DNA of 64,000 nucleotides from Streptomyces sp. NBC_00344. GTDB lineage: Bacteria > Actinomycetota > Actinomycetes > Streptomycetales > Streptomycetaceae. This document shows positions 18,254 through 27,605 of the stretch, one piece after another. The stretch lies in NCBI RefSeq assembly GCF_036088315.1, contig NZ_CP107996.1:5761001-5825000 (forward strand). Reading direction: 5' to 3'. The notes under the pieces are model-generated. The model did not search any database, was not told the origin of the DNA, and saw nothing but the letters and a program-made list of their open reading frames with translations. Numbering within the stretch: position 1 is the first letter of the stretch; each line of letters opens with the position of its first letter. The position numbers and the translations under genes were made by a program.

Positions 18254-19258
18254 GTGCGACGCCGTTTTGCAGCCTTGCTCATCGTGCCGGCCCTGGTACT
18301 GACCGCTTGTGGAGGTGGGGGCTCGAAGAAGGACGACACGGCCGCCTCTCCGTCCCCCAGCCAGTCCGCGCCGGCGCCGGTGCCCAAGCCTGTCGACTCT
18401 GCGTCTCCGCTTCCCAGCGTCAAGGGGGAGACGGGCAAGAAGGCCGCCATCACCATTCCCAAGCAGGACCCGAGCGGCAAGTTCGTCGTCCACCCGCTCT
18501 CCGAGGGCAGCGGCGCCGTCGTCAAGAAGGACGACCTGGTGATGGCCAGCTTCACCGGAAAGGTCTGGAAGAGCGGCAAGGACCTCGGCAGCTCGTACGA
18601 CAAGGGCGGCGCCCCCCAGCTCATCACCGCCGGTTCGAAGACCATCATCCCGGCGTTCGCCGACGGCGTCGTCGGCCAGAAGATCGGCAGCCGTGTGCTG
18701 GTCGTCGCCCCGCCGGCCGCCGCGTTCGGCAGCGCGGGCCAGAAGCAGCTCGGGGTCACCGGCAAGGACACCCTGGTCTTCACCCTCGACATCCAGAAAG
18801 TGATCCCCAAGAGGGCCCACGGCACCCAGGCCGCCATCCCGTCCAACCTGCCCCAGGTGAAGGCGGACAAGGACGCGGCCGCCACCATCTCGGTGCCGAA
18901 GAACGACCCGCCGAAGACGCTCACCGACAAGGTGCTGATCCAGGGCGACGGCGCGACGGTCAAGAAGGGCCAGACCGTCTACATGCAGTACAGCGGCGCC
19001 GCCTGGAAGCTCAACCAGGGCAAGCCGACCGCCACCCTGTTCGACACGTCGTGGAAGTCCGGCGCGCCGTTCGCCACCGCCATCGGTGCGGGTCAGGTCA
19101 TTCCGGGCTGGGACCAGGGCCTGGTCGGCAAGAAGGTCGGCAGCCGTGTGCTGCTGGTCATTCCCCCGAAGCTGGCCTACGGCAGCAAGGCCCAGGGCGC
19201 GACCCTGCCGGCCAACTCGACGCTCGTCTTCGTCGTCGACATCCTGGCGGCAGTGTAA
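18254..19258 (+). CDS. FKBP-type peptidyl-prolyl isomerase lipoprotein with two FKBP domains
   Basis: A 334-residue lipoprotein predicted to speed proline isomerisation in exported proteins on the outer face of the membrane. The signal peptide 'MRRRFAALLIVPALVLTAC' ends in a lipobox (Cys19), followed by a Ser/Pro-rich linker to about residue 60. Two FKBP-like domains follow (about 65-195 and 210-334). The second is more canonical ('ATLFDTSWKSGAPF', 'VIPGWDQGLVGKKVGSRVLL', 'IPPKLAYG'), the first more divergent ('GSSYDKGGAPQLI'). The GTG start follows GAGGA. The single-domain FKBP lies 42 bp downstream, probably in the same transcript. FKBPs lie between pafA and pafBC in many Streptomyces. Confidence 0.93.
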   Translation: MRRRFAALLIVPALVLTACGGGGSKKDDTAASPSPSQSAPAPVPKPVDSASPLPSVKGETGKKAAITIPKQDPSGKFVVHPLSEGSGAVVKKDDLVMASFTGKVWKSGKDLGSSYDKGGAPQLITAGSKTIIPAFADGVVGQKIGSRVLVVAPPAAAFGSAGQKQLGVTGKDTLVFTLDIQKVIPKRAHGTQAAIPSNLPQVKADKDAAATISVPKNDPPKTLTDKVLIQGDGATVKKGQTVYMQYSGAAWKLNQGKPTATLFDTSWKSGAPFATAIGAGQVIPGWDQGLVGKKVGSRVLLVIPPKLAYGSKAQGATLPANSTLVFVVDILAAV

Positions 19259-19300
19259 GACTGTCCCGGTTGCCCAGTATCGATAAGTAGGAGCAGTCAC

Positions 19301-19672
19301 GTGAGCATCGAGAAGCCCGAGATCGACTTCCCGGGCGGCGAGCCGCCGGCCGACCTGGAGATCAAGGACATCTGGGAGGGCGAAGGCGCCGTGGCCAAGG
19401 CCGGTGACACGGTCAAGGTCCACTACGTCGGTGTGGCCTTCTCCACCGGCGAGGAGTTCGACGCGAGCTGGAACCGCGGCACTCCGCTGCAGTTTCAGCT
19501 GGGTGTCGGTCAGGTCATCTCCGGTTGGGACCAGGGCGTGCAGGGCATGAAGGTCGGCGGCCGCCGCCAGCTGACCATCCCCGCGCACCTCGCCTACGGC
19601 GACCGCGGTGCGGGCGACCGCATCAAGTCGGGCGAGACGCTGATCTTCGTCTGCGACCTGGTCGCGGTCTGA
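19301..19672 (+). CDS. FKBP-type peptidyl-prolyl cis-trans isomerase, cytosolic
   Basis: A 123-residue, single-domain FKBP without signal peptide, so cytoplasmic. It shows the standard active-site run: 'VKVHYVGVAFSTGEEFDASW', 'QVISGWDQGVQGMKVGGRR' and 'LTIPAHLAYGDRGAG', ending 'LIFVCDLVAV'. Its length equals the compact eukaryotic FKBP12 class. The GTG start has TAGGAG upstream. It follows the two-domain lipoprotein by 42 bp and resembles that protein's second domain, so duplication is likely. A terminator follows. Confidence 0.95.
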   Translation: MSIEKPEIDFPGGEPPADLEIKDIWEGEGAVAKAGDTVKVHYVGVAFSTGEEFDASWNRGTPLQFQLGVGQVISGWDQGVQGMKVGGRRQLTIPAHLAYGDRGAGDRIKSGETLIFVCDLVAV

Positions 19673-19690
19673 TCGGAACTGATCGTTTCT

Positions 19691-19726
19691 GAGGGCCCAC
19701 GCCTGCCGGCGTGGGCCCTCGGCTTT
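19691..19726 (+). terminator. Intrinsic terminator after the FKBP pair
   Basis: A perfect 13-bp stem (gagggcccacgcc at 19691-19703 with 19708-19720), 4-nt loop, then GGCTTTT. It separates the FKBP genes from pafBC. Confidence 0.87.
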
Positions 19727-19817
19727 TGCCACGACAGCGCGGGGCGGTACGGTCGACGGTCGTAGAGCGTGCTGCATTCCTCCGGGGGACACGCCCCGGA
19801 CCCCAGAGAGGGCGTCG

Positions 19818-20774
19818 ATGGCGATTGCCAAGGCCGAGCGGCTGATGAATCTGGCCCTGTGCCTGCTCGGCACCCGGCGCCCGCTCAGCAAGCGTGAGCT
19901 GAGAGGCTCCATCGAGGCCTATCTGGACGCGGGCTCCGACGAGGCCTTCAACCGGATGTTCGAGCGCGACAAGGACGATCTGCGCGAACTCGGCCTGGTC
20001 ATCGAGACGGTCGAGAACCTCGACGGGGACGCCGGTTATCTGGCCCGCCGTGACAGTAACCGGCTGCCCCCGGTCGCCCTGGACGCCGAGGAGGCCGCCG
20101 CCCTCGGTCTCGCCGCCAAGGTCTGGCAGCAGGCCCGGCTGGCCGGTGCGGCCAGCGGCGCGCTGCAGAAGCTGCGCGCGGCCGGTATGCCGGAGGCGGA
20201 GGACCCGTACGCGGCTCAGCACAGTGCGCTGGAGCCGCGCATCCCCGTGCATGAGGCAGCCTTCGAGCCGCTGATGCTGGCCTGCCGTGACCGGCGCCCG
20301 GTGGTGTTCGACTACCGCAAGGCCAACGCCGCCCGTCCCGAGTCCCGCCAGGTCGAGCCCTGGACCCTGGAGTGCTGGCGGGGCCACTGGTATCTGGCGG
20401 GCTGGGACCGGGAGCGCGGCGCCGAACGGGTGTTCAGGCTCTCCCGGATCACCGGACGGGTCCGTTCCCGTTCCGGTCCCTTCACCGCCGGTGTGCCGGA
20501 TGTGGTGACCGTCCGCGAGACCGTGGAGACCTGGGCGGGGGAGACCGCGACCCGTACGGCGCTGATCAAACTGCGTACCGGGGCCGGCTACCCGCTGCGC
20601 TCACGGGCCGCCCGCTGCCGGGAACTCGGTGGGGGATGGGACGAGTTGGAGATTCCGTACGGTCATGGTCTGGACGCCTGGCTCGTGGAGTTCGGCCCCG
20701 ATGTGATGGTGCTGGAACCCGCTGACCTGCGGGCCGATGTGGTGGACCGGCTGCGCGCCGTGGCCAAGGACTGA
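19818..20774 (+). CDS. pafB: WYL-domain transcriptional regulator PafB
   Basis: A 318-residue protein with an N-terminal winged helix-turn-helix ('RLMNLALCLLGTRRPLSKRELRGSI') and a central WYL domain (about 150-230; 'PVVFDYRKA', 'WTLECWRGHWYLAGWDRERG'), ending in a WCX extension. In mycobacteria PafB and PafC together activate the LexA/RecA-independent DNA-damage response. The name comes from the proteasome accessory locus, although they are not proteasome parts. The ATG start is clear. pafC begins 8 bp after it, so the two are co-translated and probably act as a heterodimer. Confidence 0.95.
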   Translation: MAIAKAERLMNLALCLLGTRRPLSKRELRGSIEAYLDAGSDEAFNRMFERDKDDLRELGLVIETVENLDGDAGYLARRDSNRLPPVALDAEEAAALGLAAKVWQQARLAGAASGALQKLRAAGMPEAEDPYAAQHSALEPRIPVHEAAFEPLMLACRDRRPVVFDYRKANAARPESRQVEPWTLECWRGHWYLAGWDRERGAERVFRLSRITGRVRSRSGPFTAGVPDVVTVRETVETWAGETATRTALIKLRTGAGYPLRSRAARCRELGGGWDELEIPYGHGLDAWLVEFGPDVMVLEPADLRADVVDRLRAVAKD

Positions 20775-20781
20775 GGAGCAC

Positions 20782-21738
20782 GTGGCTACGAACGCGATCG
20801 ACCAGACCCGCCGGATGCTGTCACTCGTGACCTATCTGCGGGAGCGCCCGGGGGCGCGTGTCGGGGATGTGGCGAGGGCCTTCGGCATCACGGAGGACGA
20901 GCTCATCTCGGACCTCGACGTGCTTCCGATGTGCGGGACGAGCTTCCGCGGCGGCGATCTCCTGGACATCGACACCGACGGCGAGTCCATCTGGTGGCAC
21001 AACCCCGACGATGTCGCGGAGCCGCTGCGGCTGGCCGCCGACGAAGCCACCGCCCTGCTGGTGGCCGCCCGCGCCGTCTCGACCCTGCCGGGGCTGCGCG
21101 AGGGCGACCGGCAGGCGCTGCTGCGGGCCACCGCGAAGCTGGAGGCCGCCGCCGGTGAGGCGGCGGGCGCCAGTTCCCGTCTCTCGGTGACCTTCGAGTC
21201 CGAGGGCGGTGTGTTCGCCGACGTCGACCGGGCCATCTCCGAACGGCGCAGGCTCTGGCTGCGGTACTACTCACCGGCCCGCGACGAGCTCACCGAGCGT
21301 GAGGTCGACCCGATCCGGCTGTTTGCCGTGGGCCACACGTATATGGAGGCCTGGTGCTACCTCTCCGAGGCGAGACGGACCTTCCGTCTCGACCGGGTCG
21401 CCGAGATCAAGCTGCTCGACGAGCCGTCGGCGCCGCCGGAGCTCGAACTGCGTGATCTCTCGGAAGGGCTCGTCCAGCCCGCGGCCGAGGATCCCGAGGT
21501 CGTGGTGGAGGTGGGCCCGGGCGGGCGCTGGGTCGCCGAGTACTACCCGCACGACATCGCCGAAGAACTGGGTGACGGCGGTCTGCGGATCACCCTGCGC
21601 ACGCCGGAGCCGGCATCCCTGCGCAGGCTGGCGCTGCGACTGGGCGGCGACGGGCGCATCGTGTCGCCGCAGGGGCTGGCGGAGAGCGCACGGCTCGCGG
21701 CCCGTGAGGCGCTCGCGGCCTATGAAGGGCAGGGATAG
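20782..21738 (+). CDS. pafC: WYL-domain transcriptional regulator PafC
   Basis: A 318-residue partner of PafB with the same architecture: helix-turn-helix ('RMLSLVTYLRERPGARVGDVARAFGI'), WYL domain ('ERRRLWLRYYSPARDELTEREVDP', 'YMEAWCYLSEARRTFRLDRVAEI') and C-terminal WCX region. The GTG at 20782 is preferred because GAGGA precedes it by a few bases and overlaps the pafB stop region; an earlier in-frame start lies inside pafB. In mycobacteria this protein with PafB recognises RecA-independent damage promoters; here that is inferred from family and context. Confidence 0.95.
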   Translation: MATNAIDQTRRMLSLVTYLRERPGARVGDVARAFGITEDELISDLDVLPMCGTSFRGGDLLDIDTDGESIWWHNPDDVAEPLRLAADEATALLVAARAVSTLPGLREGDRQALLRATAKLEAAAGEAAGASSRLSVTFESEGGVFADVDRAISERRRLWLRYYSPARDELTEREVDPIRLFAVGHTYMEAWCYLSEARRTFRLDRVAEIKLLDEPSAPPELELRDLSEGLVQPAAEDPEVVVEVGPGGRWVAEYYPHDIAEELGDGGLRITLRTPEPASLRRLALRLGGDGRIVSPQGLAESARLAAREALAAYEGQG

Positions 21739-21753
21739 AGGGAGTTGCGGAAT

Positions 21754-22017
21754 ATGACGGTAATGCCCGGATTTTCGGCGCAGATCGGCCCGGCCGTCTT
21801 CAAGGCGGCCTGCCCGGACTGCCGGGGCCGCTTCGAGCTGGCCGCCGAGGCGTTCAGGCTTGCCATCGGCGCCAGCCGGCGTACCACCTTCTACTCCTTC
21901 ACCTGCCCCGAGTGCGGGTCCGCCGTCCGTAAGCCGGCCGGGGAGCGGATCATCGAACTGCTCACCGGCGGCGGCGTGCGGACGCTGCGGCTCCACTCCA
22001 CCGCCGAGACCGTTTAG
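21754..22017 (+). CDS. Small zinc-ribbon-like protein
   Basis: An 87-residue protein with two CxxC pairs, 'CPDC' and 'CPEC', about 30 residues apart, which together should bind one zinc ion. A basic stretch ('[15 protein letters not shown]') lies between them. There is no membrane segment. ATG 21754 is preferred with GGGAG upstream; a TTG nine bases earlier is possible. It follows pafC closely and may be co-transcribed. A similar small protein is found after pafBC in other Streptomyces as far as I recall; function unknown. Confidence 0.75.
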   Translation: MTVMPGFSAQIGPAVFKAACPDCRGRFELAAEAFRLAIGASRRTTFYSFTCPECGSAVRKPAGERIIELLTGGGVRTLRLHSTAETV

Positions 22018-22026
22018 GGTTGCCGC

Positions 22027-22224
22027 ATGTTCTGGCCGATGTTCGCCATCGCTCTGGGTTTCCTCGGGGTCGCGGTGCTCGGCGTGCTCGCGGTCAGGGT
22101 CTTCCTCGAAGCCCAGCGCCTGGGCAGCCAGGTGGCCCGCACCACACAGCAGATCAACACGGCGGCCGAGAGTCTCGAGCGCGCCGCCACCGGCCTCGCG
22201 CGCAGCGGCGAAACCCTGCCGTAG
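22027..22224 (+). CDS. Small single-span membrane protein
   Basis: A 65-residue protein with one N-terminal transmembrane helix ('[19 protein letters not shown]') and a C-terminal amphipathic helix rich in Ala/Gln/Arg ('[19 protein letters not shown]'), the layout of many small methyl-accepting-like or scaffold proteins. The ATG lies six bases after TAGGGT (22015-22020), whose TAG is also the stop codon of the preceding gene, so this is likely a leaderless gene with its own promoter. It precedes tatA by 242 bp. No function is known to me. Confidence 0.7.
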   Translation: MFWPMFAIALGFLGVAVLGVLAVRVFLEAQRLGSQVARTTQQINTAAESLERAATGLARSGETLP

Positions 22225-22466
22225 GGGGGGTGGCACGCCGCGGAAGGCCGTGCCCCGGGGGAGGGCCCCTGCTGCCCGGCGGCTTTCAGCGGTACGCTGC
22301 TGGTCGCGGGCCCGGGAGCGAGGCACGGGCTGCAATCGCGAGTATGCGCGGGCATTGCCACCCGTTTACTCCCGCGGGTTACGATCGCTGCCAGCGCGAC
22401 GGCCGGACACCTGTCCGATCGGTCGGGCAGCCCCACCCCAGCCGCCTCGGTGAGAAGGTACAGCTT

Positions 22467-22754
22467 ATGTTCGGAAGGCTCGGCGCACCCGAGATCATCC
22501 TGATCCTCGTCGTCATCGTCCTGCTGTTCGGCGCGAAGAAGCTTCCGGACATGGCCCGTTCGCTGGGCAAGTCCGCTCGTATCCTCAAGAGCGAGGCCAA
22601 GGCCATGAAGTCGGACGGCCAGCAGCCCGCCCCGGCGGACCCGCCGCACGACACCACGGCCCAGACCGACGTCCCGCGCACCATCCAGGCCGCTCCCGGA
22701 GACGTGACCAGCGCACGCCCGGTGACCGAGCCTTCCGACTCGACCAAGCGCTGA
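22467..22754 (+). CDS. tatA: Twin-arginine translocase subunit TatA
   Basis: A 95-residue pore-forming subunit of the Tat pathway, which exports folded proteins with twin-arginine signal peptides. A short N-terminal helix ('[22 protein letters not shown]') with the conserved Phe-Gly hinge is followed by an amphipathic helix ('[19 protein letters not shown]') and a disordered tail. The ATG is used because GAGAAGG precedes it; a longer frame is open upstream. tatC follows 62 bp later. No tatB gene is in the window; in Streptomyces it lies elsewhere. Confidence 0.96.
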   Translation: MFGRLGAPEIILILVVIVLLFGAKKLPDMARSLGKSARILKSEAKAMKSDGQQPAPADPPHDTTAQTDVPRTIQAAPGDVTSARPVTEPSDSTKR

Positions 22755-22816
22755 CAACCGGGCCGGAGCGGGCGCCGCGGTCAGCGGCTGCCCGCCGCAC
22801 GAGATGAGGACGTGGG

Positions 22817-23767
22817 TTGCTCGTGTCTGCCCGCAAACAGGACAAGGATGCCGAGGGGCGCATGCCCCTTGTGGAGCACCTGCGTGAGCTGCGCAACCGG
22901 CTGGTGAAGAGCCTGCTGGCGATCGTGATCGCCTCGGTCTTCTCGGCCATGTTCTATGAACGGATCCTTGAGTTCTTCACCGACCCGATCCTGCATGCGG
23001 TGGGGTGCAACACCAGTTTCACGGAGCTGGCCAAGCAGCACAGCGCCAACTGTGCCCGCATCGTGCAGAACGGTCTCCTGGCGCCGTTCACGCTGGCCCT
23101 CAAGATCTCTTTGACGGGCGGTGTGGCCCTGGCATCACCGGTCTGGCTCTACCAGCTGTGGGCGTTCATCGCCCCGGGTCTGCACAAGAAGGAGAAGAAG
23201 TACGCACTCTCGTTCGTCGCCACGGGCTTCCCGCTGTTCGCGATGGGCGCGTACTTCGCCTACTGGACGCTGCCCAAGATGGCGACCGTGATGCTTCAGT
23301 TCGCCGTCATCGGTACCGACAACCAGCTGCCTCTCGAGGATCTGCTGGACCTCATCACACGCATGATCGTAGTTTTCGGCCTGGCCTTCGAGCTGCCGCT
23401 GTTGCTGGTCATGCTGAACTTCGGCGGCATCCTCACCGGCAAGAGACTGCTTGGCTGGTGGCGCGGGATGATCATGGGAATCACGGTCTTCGCCGCGGTC
23501 GCGACCCCCAGCACGGACCCCATCTCGATGCTGGCTCTGGCCGGCCCGATCTGGGTGATGTATTTCGGAGCCGTCGCGGTCTCTCTGGTGAACGACAAGC
23601 GGCGCAGGCTTCGCGATGCCGAGGGCCCGGACGACGACGAGGCCTCCGACCTCGATCTCGCCCCTGAGGACATCGGCGAGATCGAGCGCGTGACCACCCC
23701 CGCCCTGCCCGAGCAGTCGGACGGCGGAAGGTCGAGCAGGCTCAACGGTTACGACGACGCCACCTGA
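22817..23767 (+). CDS. tatC: Sec-independent protein translocase TatC
   Basis: A 316-residue polytopic protein with six predicted transmembrane segments that recognises the twin-arginine motif. The N-terminal 'MPLVEHLRELRNRLVKSL' is the strongly conserved TatC signature, with the essential Glu in the first periplasmic/TM region and 'FGLAFELPLL' in TM4. A long acidic cytosolic tail (after about residue 255) is typical of actinobacteria. A TTG start at 22817 fits the ATGAGGA spacing; GTG at 22823 is the alternative. It is co-transcribed with tatA. Confidence 0.96.
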   Translation: MLVSARKQDKDAEGRMPLVEHLRELRNRLVKSLLAIVIASVFSAMFYERILEFFTDPILHAVGCNTSFTELAKQHSANCARIVQNGLLAPFTLALKISLTGGVALASPVWLYQLWAFIAPGLHKKEKKYALSFVATGFPLFAMGAYFAYWTLPKMATVMLQFAVIGTDNQLPLEDLLDLITRMIVVFGLAFELPLLLVMLNFGGILTGKRLLGWWRGMIMGITVFAAVATPSTDPISMLALAGPIWVMYFGAVAVSLVNDKRRRLRDAEGPDDDEASDLDLAPEDIGEIERVTTPALPEQSDGGRSSRLNGYDDAT

Positions 23768-23785
23768 CCTTGTAAGGTCCGGCGG

Positions 23786-24676
23786 GTGACCAGCGAGATC
23801 ACCCTTTTCGTCAATCCCACCGCAGGGCGCGGCCGGGGCGCGCATGCCGCGCAGCCGGCCGCTTCGGCATTGCGGGACGCGGGCTATTCGGTACGGACGG
23901 TGCTCGGCGCCGACGCGGGCGACGCACTGCGCCGGGCGCGCGAGGCTGTCCACGGGGGAACCGGAGCACTGATAGCCGTCGGTGGGGACGGCATGATCAA
24001 CCTCGCCCTGCAGGCCGTGGCCGGCACCCGGACCCCGCTCGGCGTGGTGGCGGCCGGCACCGGCAACGACTTCGCCAGGGCGCTCGGTGTGCCGGTCCTC
24101 GATCCTGCGTCCGCCGGCCGGTTCGCGGCCGATGCGCTCAAAGCCGGGAACATCAGGGACATCGACCTGGGCAGGGTGGGCGACCGGTGGTTCGGGACCG
24201 TGCTCGCCTCCGGCTTCGACTCGCGGGTCAATGACCGCGGGAACCGGATGCGATGGCCGGCCGGACGATTCAAGTACGACCTGGCCATGGTTGCCGAGCT
24301 GGCGGCGTTCCGCCCGTTCCCGTACCGGATCGCACTCGACGACGGACCGGTACGGGAGATCGAGGCGACACTGATCGCCGTCGGCAACGGCTCGTCCTAC
24401 GGCGGCGGGATGCGGATATGCGCCGGGGCCGAGCTGGACGACGGATACTTCGACATCACGGTGGTCGGGGACTGCTCACGCGCGACCCTCGTCAAGGTCT
24501 TCCCCCGGGTCTACCGGGGGACCCACATCGGGCATCCCAAGGTCATGGTGCACCGGGTGCGCAAGGTCATGCTGGAGGCCGCGGGCATCACCGCGTACGC
24601 GGACGGCGAACCGCTCGGCGCGCTGCCGGTGACCGCCGAGTGCGTTCCCGGCGCGGTCAGGGTCATCGCACCATGA
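23786..24676 (+). CDS. Diacylglycerol/lipid kinase family protein (DagK/YegS-like)
   Basis: A 296-residue cytosolic kinase predicted to phosphorylate a diacylglycerol or related lipid. It has the nucleotide-binding motif 'GGDGMINLALQAVAG' (about 60-75) and 'GTGNDFARALG' (about 90-100), both defining the DAGK_cat family, with the C-terminal 'GAELDDGYFDITVV' seen in YegS/DgkB proteins. The GTG is seven bases after TAAGGT (23773-23778), suggesting a leaderless mRNA with its promoter overlapping the tatC end. The helicase gene follows 49 bp later. Confidence 0.92.
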   Translation: MTSEITLFVNPTAGRGRGAHAAQPAASALRDAGYSVRTVLGADAGDALRRAREAVHGGTGALIAVGGDGMINLALQAVAGTRTPLGVVAAGTGNDFARALGVPVLDPASAGRFAADALKAGNIRDIDLGRVGDRWFGTVLASGFDSRVNDRGNRMRWPAGRFKYDLAMVAELAAFRPFPYRIALDDGPVREIEATLIAVGNGSSYGGGMRICAGAELDDGYFDITVVGDCSRATLVKVFPRVYRGTHIGHPKVMVHRVRKVMLEAAGITAYADGEPLGALPVTAECVPGAVRVIAP

Positions 24677-24725
24677 TTTAAAGATCGGCTGAGTGTCGGA
24701 GGGGGCGGGTAGGCTCGTTGACAAG

Positions 24726-27554
24726 ATGACCGAGGACCTTTCGCCCGCTGAGCGATACGCAGCCGCCCGGGTACGTGCTGCTGAAGAGGCCACCGCGCTG
24801 GCCCCCTTCCGTGACATGTACGACTTCGAGCTCGATCCCTTCCAGATCGAGGCGTGCCAGGCACTGGAGGCCGGCAAGGGAGTGCTCGTCGCGGCACCCA
24901 CCGGATCCGGGAAGACCATCGTCGGCGAATTCGCCGTGCACCTCGCCCTGCAACAGGGCCGCAAATGCTTCTACACCACGCCCATCAAGGCCCTGTCCAA
25001 CCAGAAGTACGCGGATCTGGCCAGGCGCTACGGCGCCGACAAGGTCGGCCTGCTCACCGGCGACAACAGCGTGAACGCCGGTGCGCCCGTGGTGGTCATG
25101 ACCACCGAGGTGCTGCGCAACATGCTGTACGCGGGCTCGCAGGCACTGCTCGGCCTCGGACATGTCGTGATGGACGAGGTGCACTATCTCTCCGACCGGT
25201 TCCGCGGCGCGGTCTGGGAGGAAGTGATCATTCACCTCCCCGAGTCGGTCACCCTGGTCTCGCTCTCCGCCACGGTGTCCAACGCCGAGGAGTTCGGGGA
25301 CTGGCTGGACACCGTCCGTGGCGACACCGAGGTGATCGTCTCCGAGCACCGGCCGGTGCCGTTGTGGCAGCACGTGCTCGCCGGACGCCGGATGTACGAC
25401 CTCTTCGAGGAGTCGACCGACCACGGCGGCAGGGGCGGGGCCAAGCGGGAGGTCAACCCCGATCTGCTGCGGATGGCCCGGCAGGAGAACCAGCGCACCT
25501 ACAACCCCCGCGACCGCCGGCGCGGCAAGATGGTGCGCGAAGCGGACCGGGAGCGCGAGCGCCGCTCGCGCAGCCGCATCTGGACCCCCAGCAGGCCCGA
25601 GGTCATCGCGCGGCTCGACGCCGAGGGGCTGCTCCCGGCGATCACCTTCATCTTCAGCCGGGCCGCCTGCGAGGCCGCGGTCCAGCAGTGCCTCCACGCG
25701 GGTCTCCGGCTCAACCCCGAGGAGGCGCGCCAGACGGTCCGTGAACTGGTCGAGGAACGCACCGCAGCGATCCCCCGCGAGGACCTGCATGTGCTGGGGT
25801 ACTACGAGTGGCTGGAAGGTCTGGAGCGGGGCATCGCGGCGCACCACGCCGGGATGCTGCCGACCTTCAAGGAGGTCGTCGAGGAACTCTTCGTGCGCGG
25901 TCTGGTCAAGGCCGTGTTCGCGACGGAGACCCTGGCGCTGGGCATCAACATGCCGGCCCGCTCGGTGGTGCTCGAGAAGCTGGTCAAGTGGAACGGCGAG
26001 CAGCACGCCGACATCACTCCCGGCGAGTACACCCAGCTCACAGGACGTGCCGGGAGGCGCGGCATCGACGTCGAGGGTCACGCCGTGGTGCTCTGGCAGC
26101 GCGGCATGGACCCGGTGGGGCTCGCCGGGCTGGCCGGTACGCGTACCTATCCGCTGCGCTCCAGCTTCAAGCCCTCGTACAACATGGCGGTGAATCTGGT
26201 GCAGCAGTTCGGGCGGCACCGCTCGCGCGAGCTGCTGGAGACCTCCTTCGCGCAGTTCCAGGCCGACAAGTCCGTCGTCGGCATCTCCAAGCAGGTGCAG
26301 AAGAACGAGGAGGGGATCGCGGGCTACCGGGAGGGCATGACCTGCCACCTGGGCGACTTCGAGGAGTACGCACGGCTGCGCCGCGACCTCAAGGACCGTG
26401 AGACGGAGCTGGCCAAGCAGGGGGCCGCACAGCGCCGCGCGGCGGCCGCGAGTTCGCTGGAGAAGCTCAAACCCGGCGACGTGATCCATGTGCCGACCGG
26501 CAAGTTCGCGGGCCTCGCGCTGGTCCTGGACCCCGGACTGCCGGCCGGGCGGGCCAACGGGCACCGCGGCTTCGAGATGCAGGACGGGCCGAGGCCGCTC
26601 GTGCTGACCGCGGAGCGGCAGGTCAAGCGTCTCGCGCCGATCGACTTCCCGGTGCCGGTCGAGGCACTGGACCGGATGCGCGTCCCCAAGTCCTTCAACG
26701 CCCGCTCCCCGCAGTCGCGGCGCGATCTGGCATCGGCACTGCGCACCAAGGCCGGGCACATCGTGCCCGACCGGCACCGCAAGCAGCGGTCCACCGCCGC
26801 CGACGACCGTGAGATCGCCAGGTTGCGCAGCGAGCTGCGTGCGCATCCCTGCCACGGCTGCGACGAGCGCGAGGACCACGCGCGCTGGGCCGAGCGGTAT
26901 CACCGCCTGCAGCGGGACACCCGGCAGCTGGAGCGCCGGATCGAGGGCCGGACGAACACCATCGCCCGCACCTTCGACCGTATCTACGCGCTGCTGACCG
27001 AACTGGACTATCTGCGCGGCGACGAGGCGACCGAGCACGGCAAGCGCCTCGCCCGGCTCTACGGTGAGCTGGACCTGCTGGCATCGGAGTGCCTGCGCGC
27101 CGGTGTCTGGGAGGGCCTCAGCCCCGCGGAGCTCGCCGCCTGCGCGTCGGCGCTGGTCTTCGAGGCCCGGCAGTCCGACGACGCGGTGACACCCAAGGTG
27201 CCGTCCGGCAGGGCGAAGACCGCGCTGGGCGAGATGGTCCGCATCTGGGGCAGGCTCGACGCCCTCGAAGAGGACTTCAAGATCAACCAGACGGAGGGTG
27301 TGGGGCAGCGCGAGCCGGACCTCGGCTTCGCCTGGGCGGCGTACCAGTGGGCCTCGGGCCGGGGCCTCGACGAGGTGCTGCGCGACGCCGAGATGCCGGC
27401 GGGCGACTTCGTCCGCTGGTGCAAACAGGTCATCGACGTGCTCGGCCAGATCGCCGCGGCCGCGCCGGGCGCGGACAGCACGGTCTCCAGGAACGCCCGC
27501 AAGGCGGTCGACGCGGTGCGCCGGGGAGTGGTCGCGTACAGCTCCGTCGGCTGA
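24726..27554 (+). CDS. helY: DEAD/DEAH-box RNA helicase, Ski2/Mtr4-like (HelY type)
   Basis: A 942-residue superfamily 2 helicase. Motif I is 'APTGSGKT' (about 57-64), motif II 'DEVH' at about 150, motif III 'LSATVSN', motif VI 'LTGRAGRRGID'. The long C-terminal half has the Ski2/Mtr4 DSHCT region that closes such proteins ('LVFEARQSDDAV' onward), with a CxxC-containing coil at about 705. Actinobacterial HelY proteins are linked to RNA processing. ATG 24726 is favoured because TAGGCT at 24710-24715 is a good -10 box that lies after the upstream GTG alternative at 24693. It ends before a terminator shared with the convergent pseudouridine synthase. Confidence 0.94.
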   Translation: MTEDLSPAERYAAARVRAAEEATALAPFRDMYDFELDPFQIEACQALEAGKGVLVAAPTGSGKTIVGEFAVHLALQQGRKCFYTTPIKALSNQKYADLARRYGADKVGLLTGDNSVNAGAPVVVMTTEVLRNMLYAGSQALLGLGHVVMDEVHYLSDRFRGAVWEEVIIHLPESVTLVSLSATVSNAEEFGDWLDTVRGDTEVIVSEHRPVPLWQHVLAGRRMYDLFEESTDHGGRGGAKREVNPDLLRMARQENQRTYNPRDRRRGKMVREADRERERRSRSRIWTPSRPEVIARLDAEGLLPAITFIFSRAACEAAVQQCLHAGLRLNPEEARQTVRELVEERTAAIPREDLHVLGYYEWLEGLERGIAAHHAGMLPTFKEVVEELFVRGLVKAVFATETLALGINMPARSVVLEKLVKWNGEQHADITPGEYTQLTGRAGRRGIDVEGHAVVLWQRGMDPVGLAGLAGTRTYPLRSSFKPSYNMAVNLVQQFGRHRSRELLETSFAQFQADKSVVGISKQVQKNEEGIAGYREGMTCHLGDFEEYARLRRDLKDRETELAKQGAAQRRAAAASSLEKLKPGDVIHVPTGKFAGLALVLDPGLPAGRANGHRGFEMQDGPRPLVLTAERQVKRLAPIDFPVPVEALDRMRVPKSFNARSPQSRRDLASALRTKAGHIVPDRHRKQRSTAADDREIARLRSELRAHPCHGCDEREDHARWAERYHRLQRDTRQLERRIEGRTNTIARTFDRIYALLTELDYLRGDEATEHGKRLARLYGELDLLASECLRAGVWEGLSPAELAACASALVFEARQSDDAVTPKVPSGRAKTALGEMVRIWGRLDALEEDFKINQTEGVGQREPDLGFAWAAYQWASGRGLDEVLRDAEMPAGDFVRWCKQVIDVLGQIAAAAPGADSTVSRNARKAVDAVRRGVVAYSSVG

Positions 27555-27568
27555 CCGGCGGGTCCTGT

Positions 27569-27598
27569 GGCCCCCGTCCGGCATGTCCGGCGGGGGCC
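27569..27598. terminator. Hairpin between convergent helicase and pseudouridine synthase genes
   Basis: A 12-bp stem with one bulged T (27569-27581 against 27587-27598), loop of about 5 nt. It sits between two genes that run toward each other. Confidence 0.7.
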
Positions 27599-27605
27599 CG
27601 GCACC

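Noticed and set aside
24678..27584. A 968-codon open frame on the minus strand opposite the helicase
   Set aside because: It is a shadow of codon-position GC bias. The translation has no recognisable domain, while the plus-strand frame has all helicase motifs.
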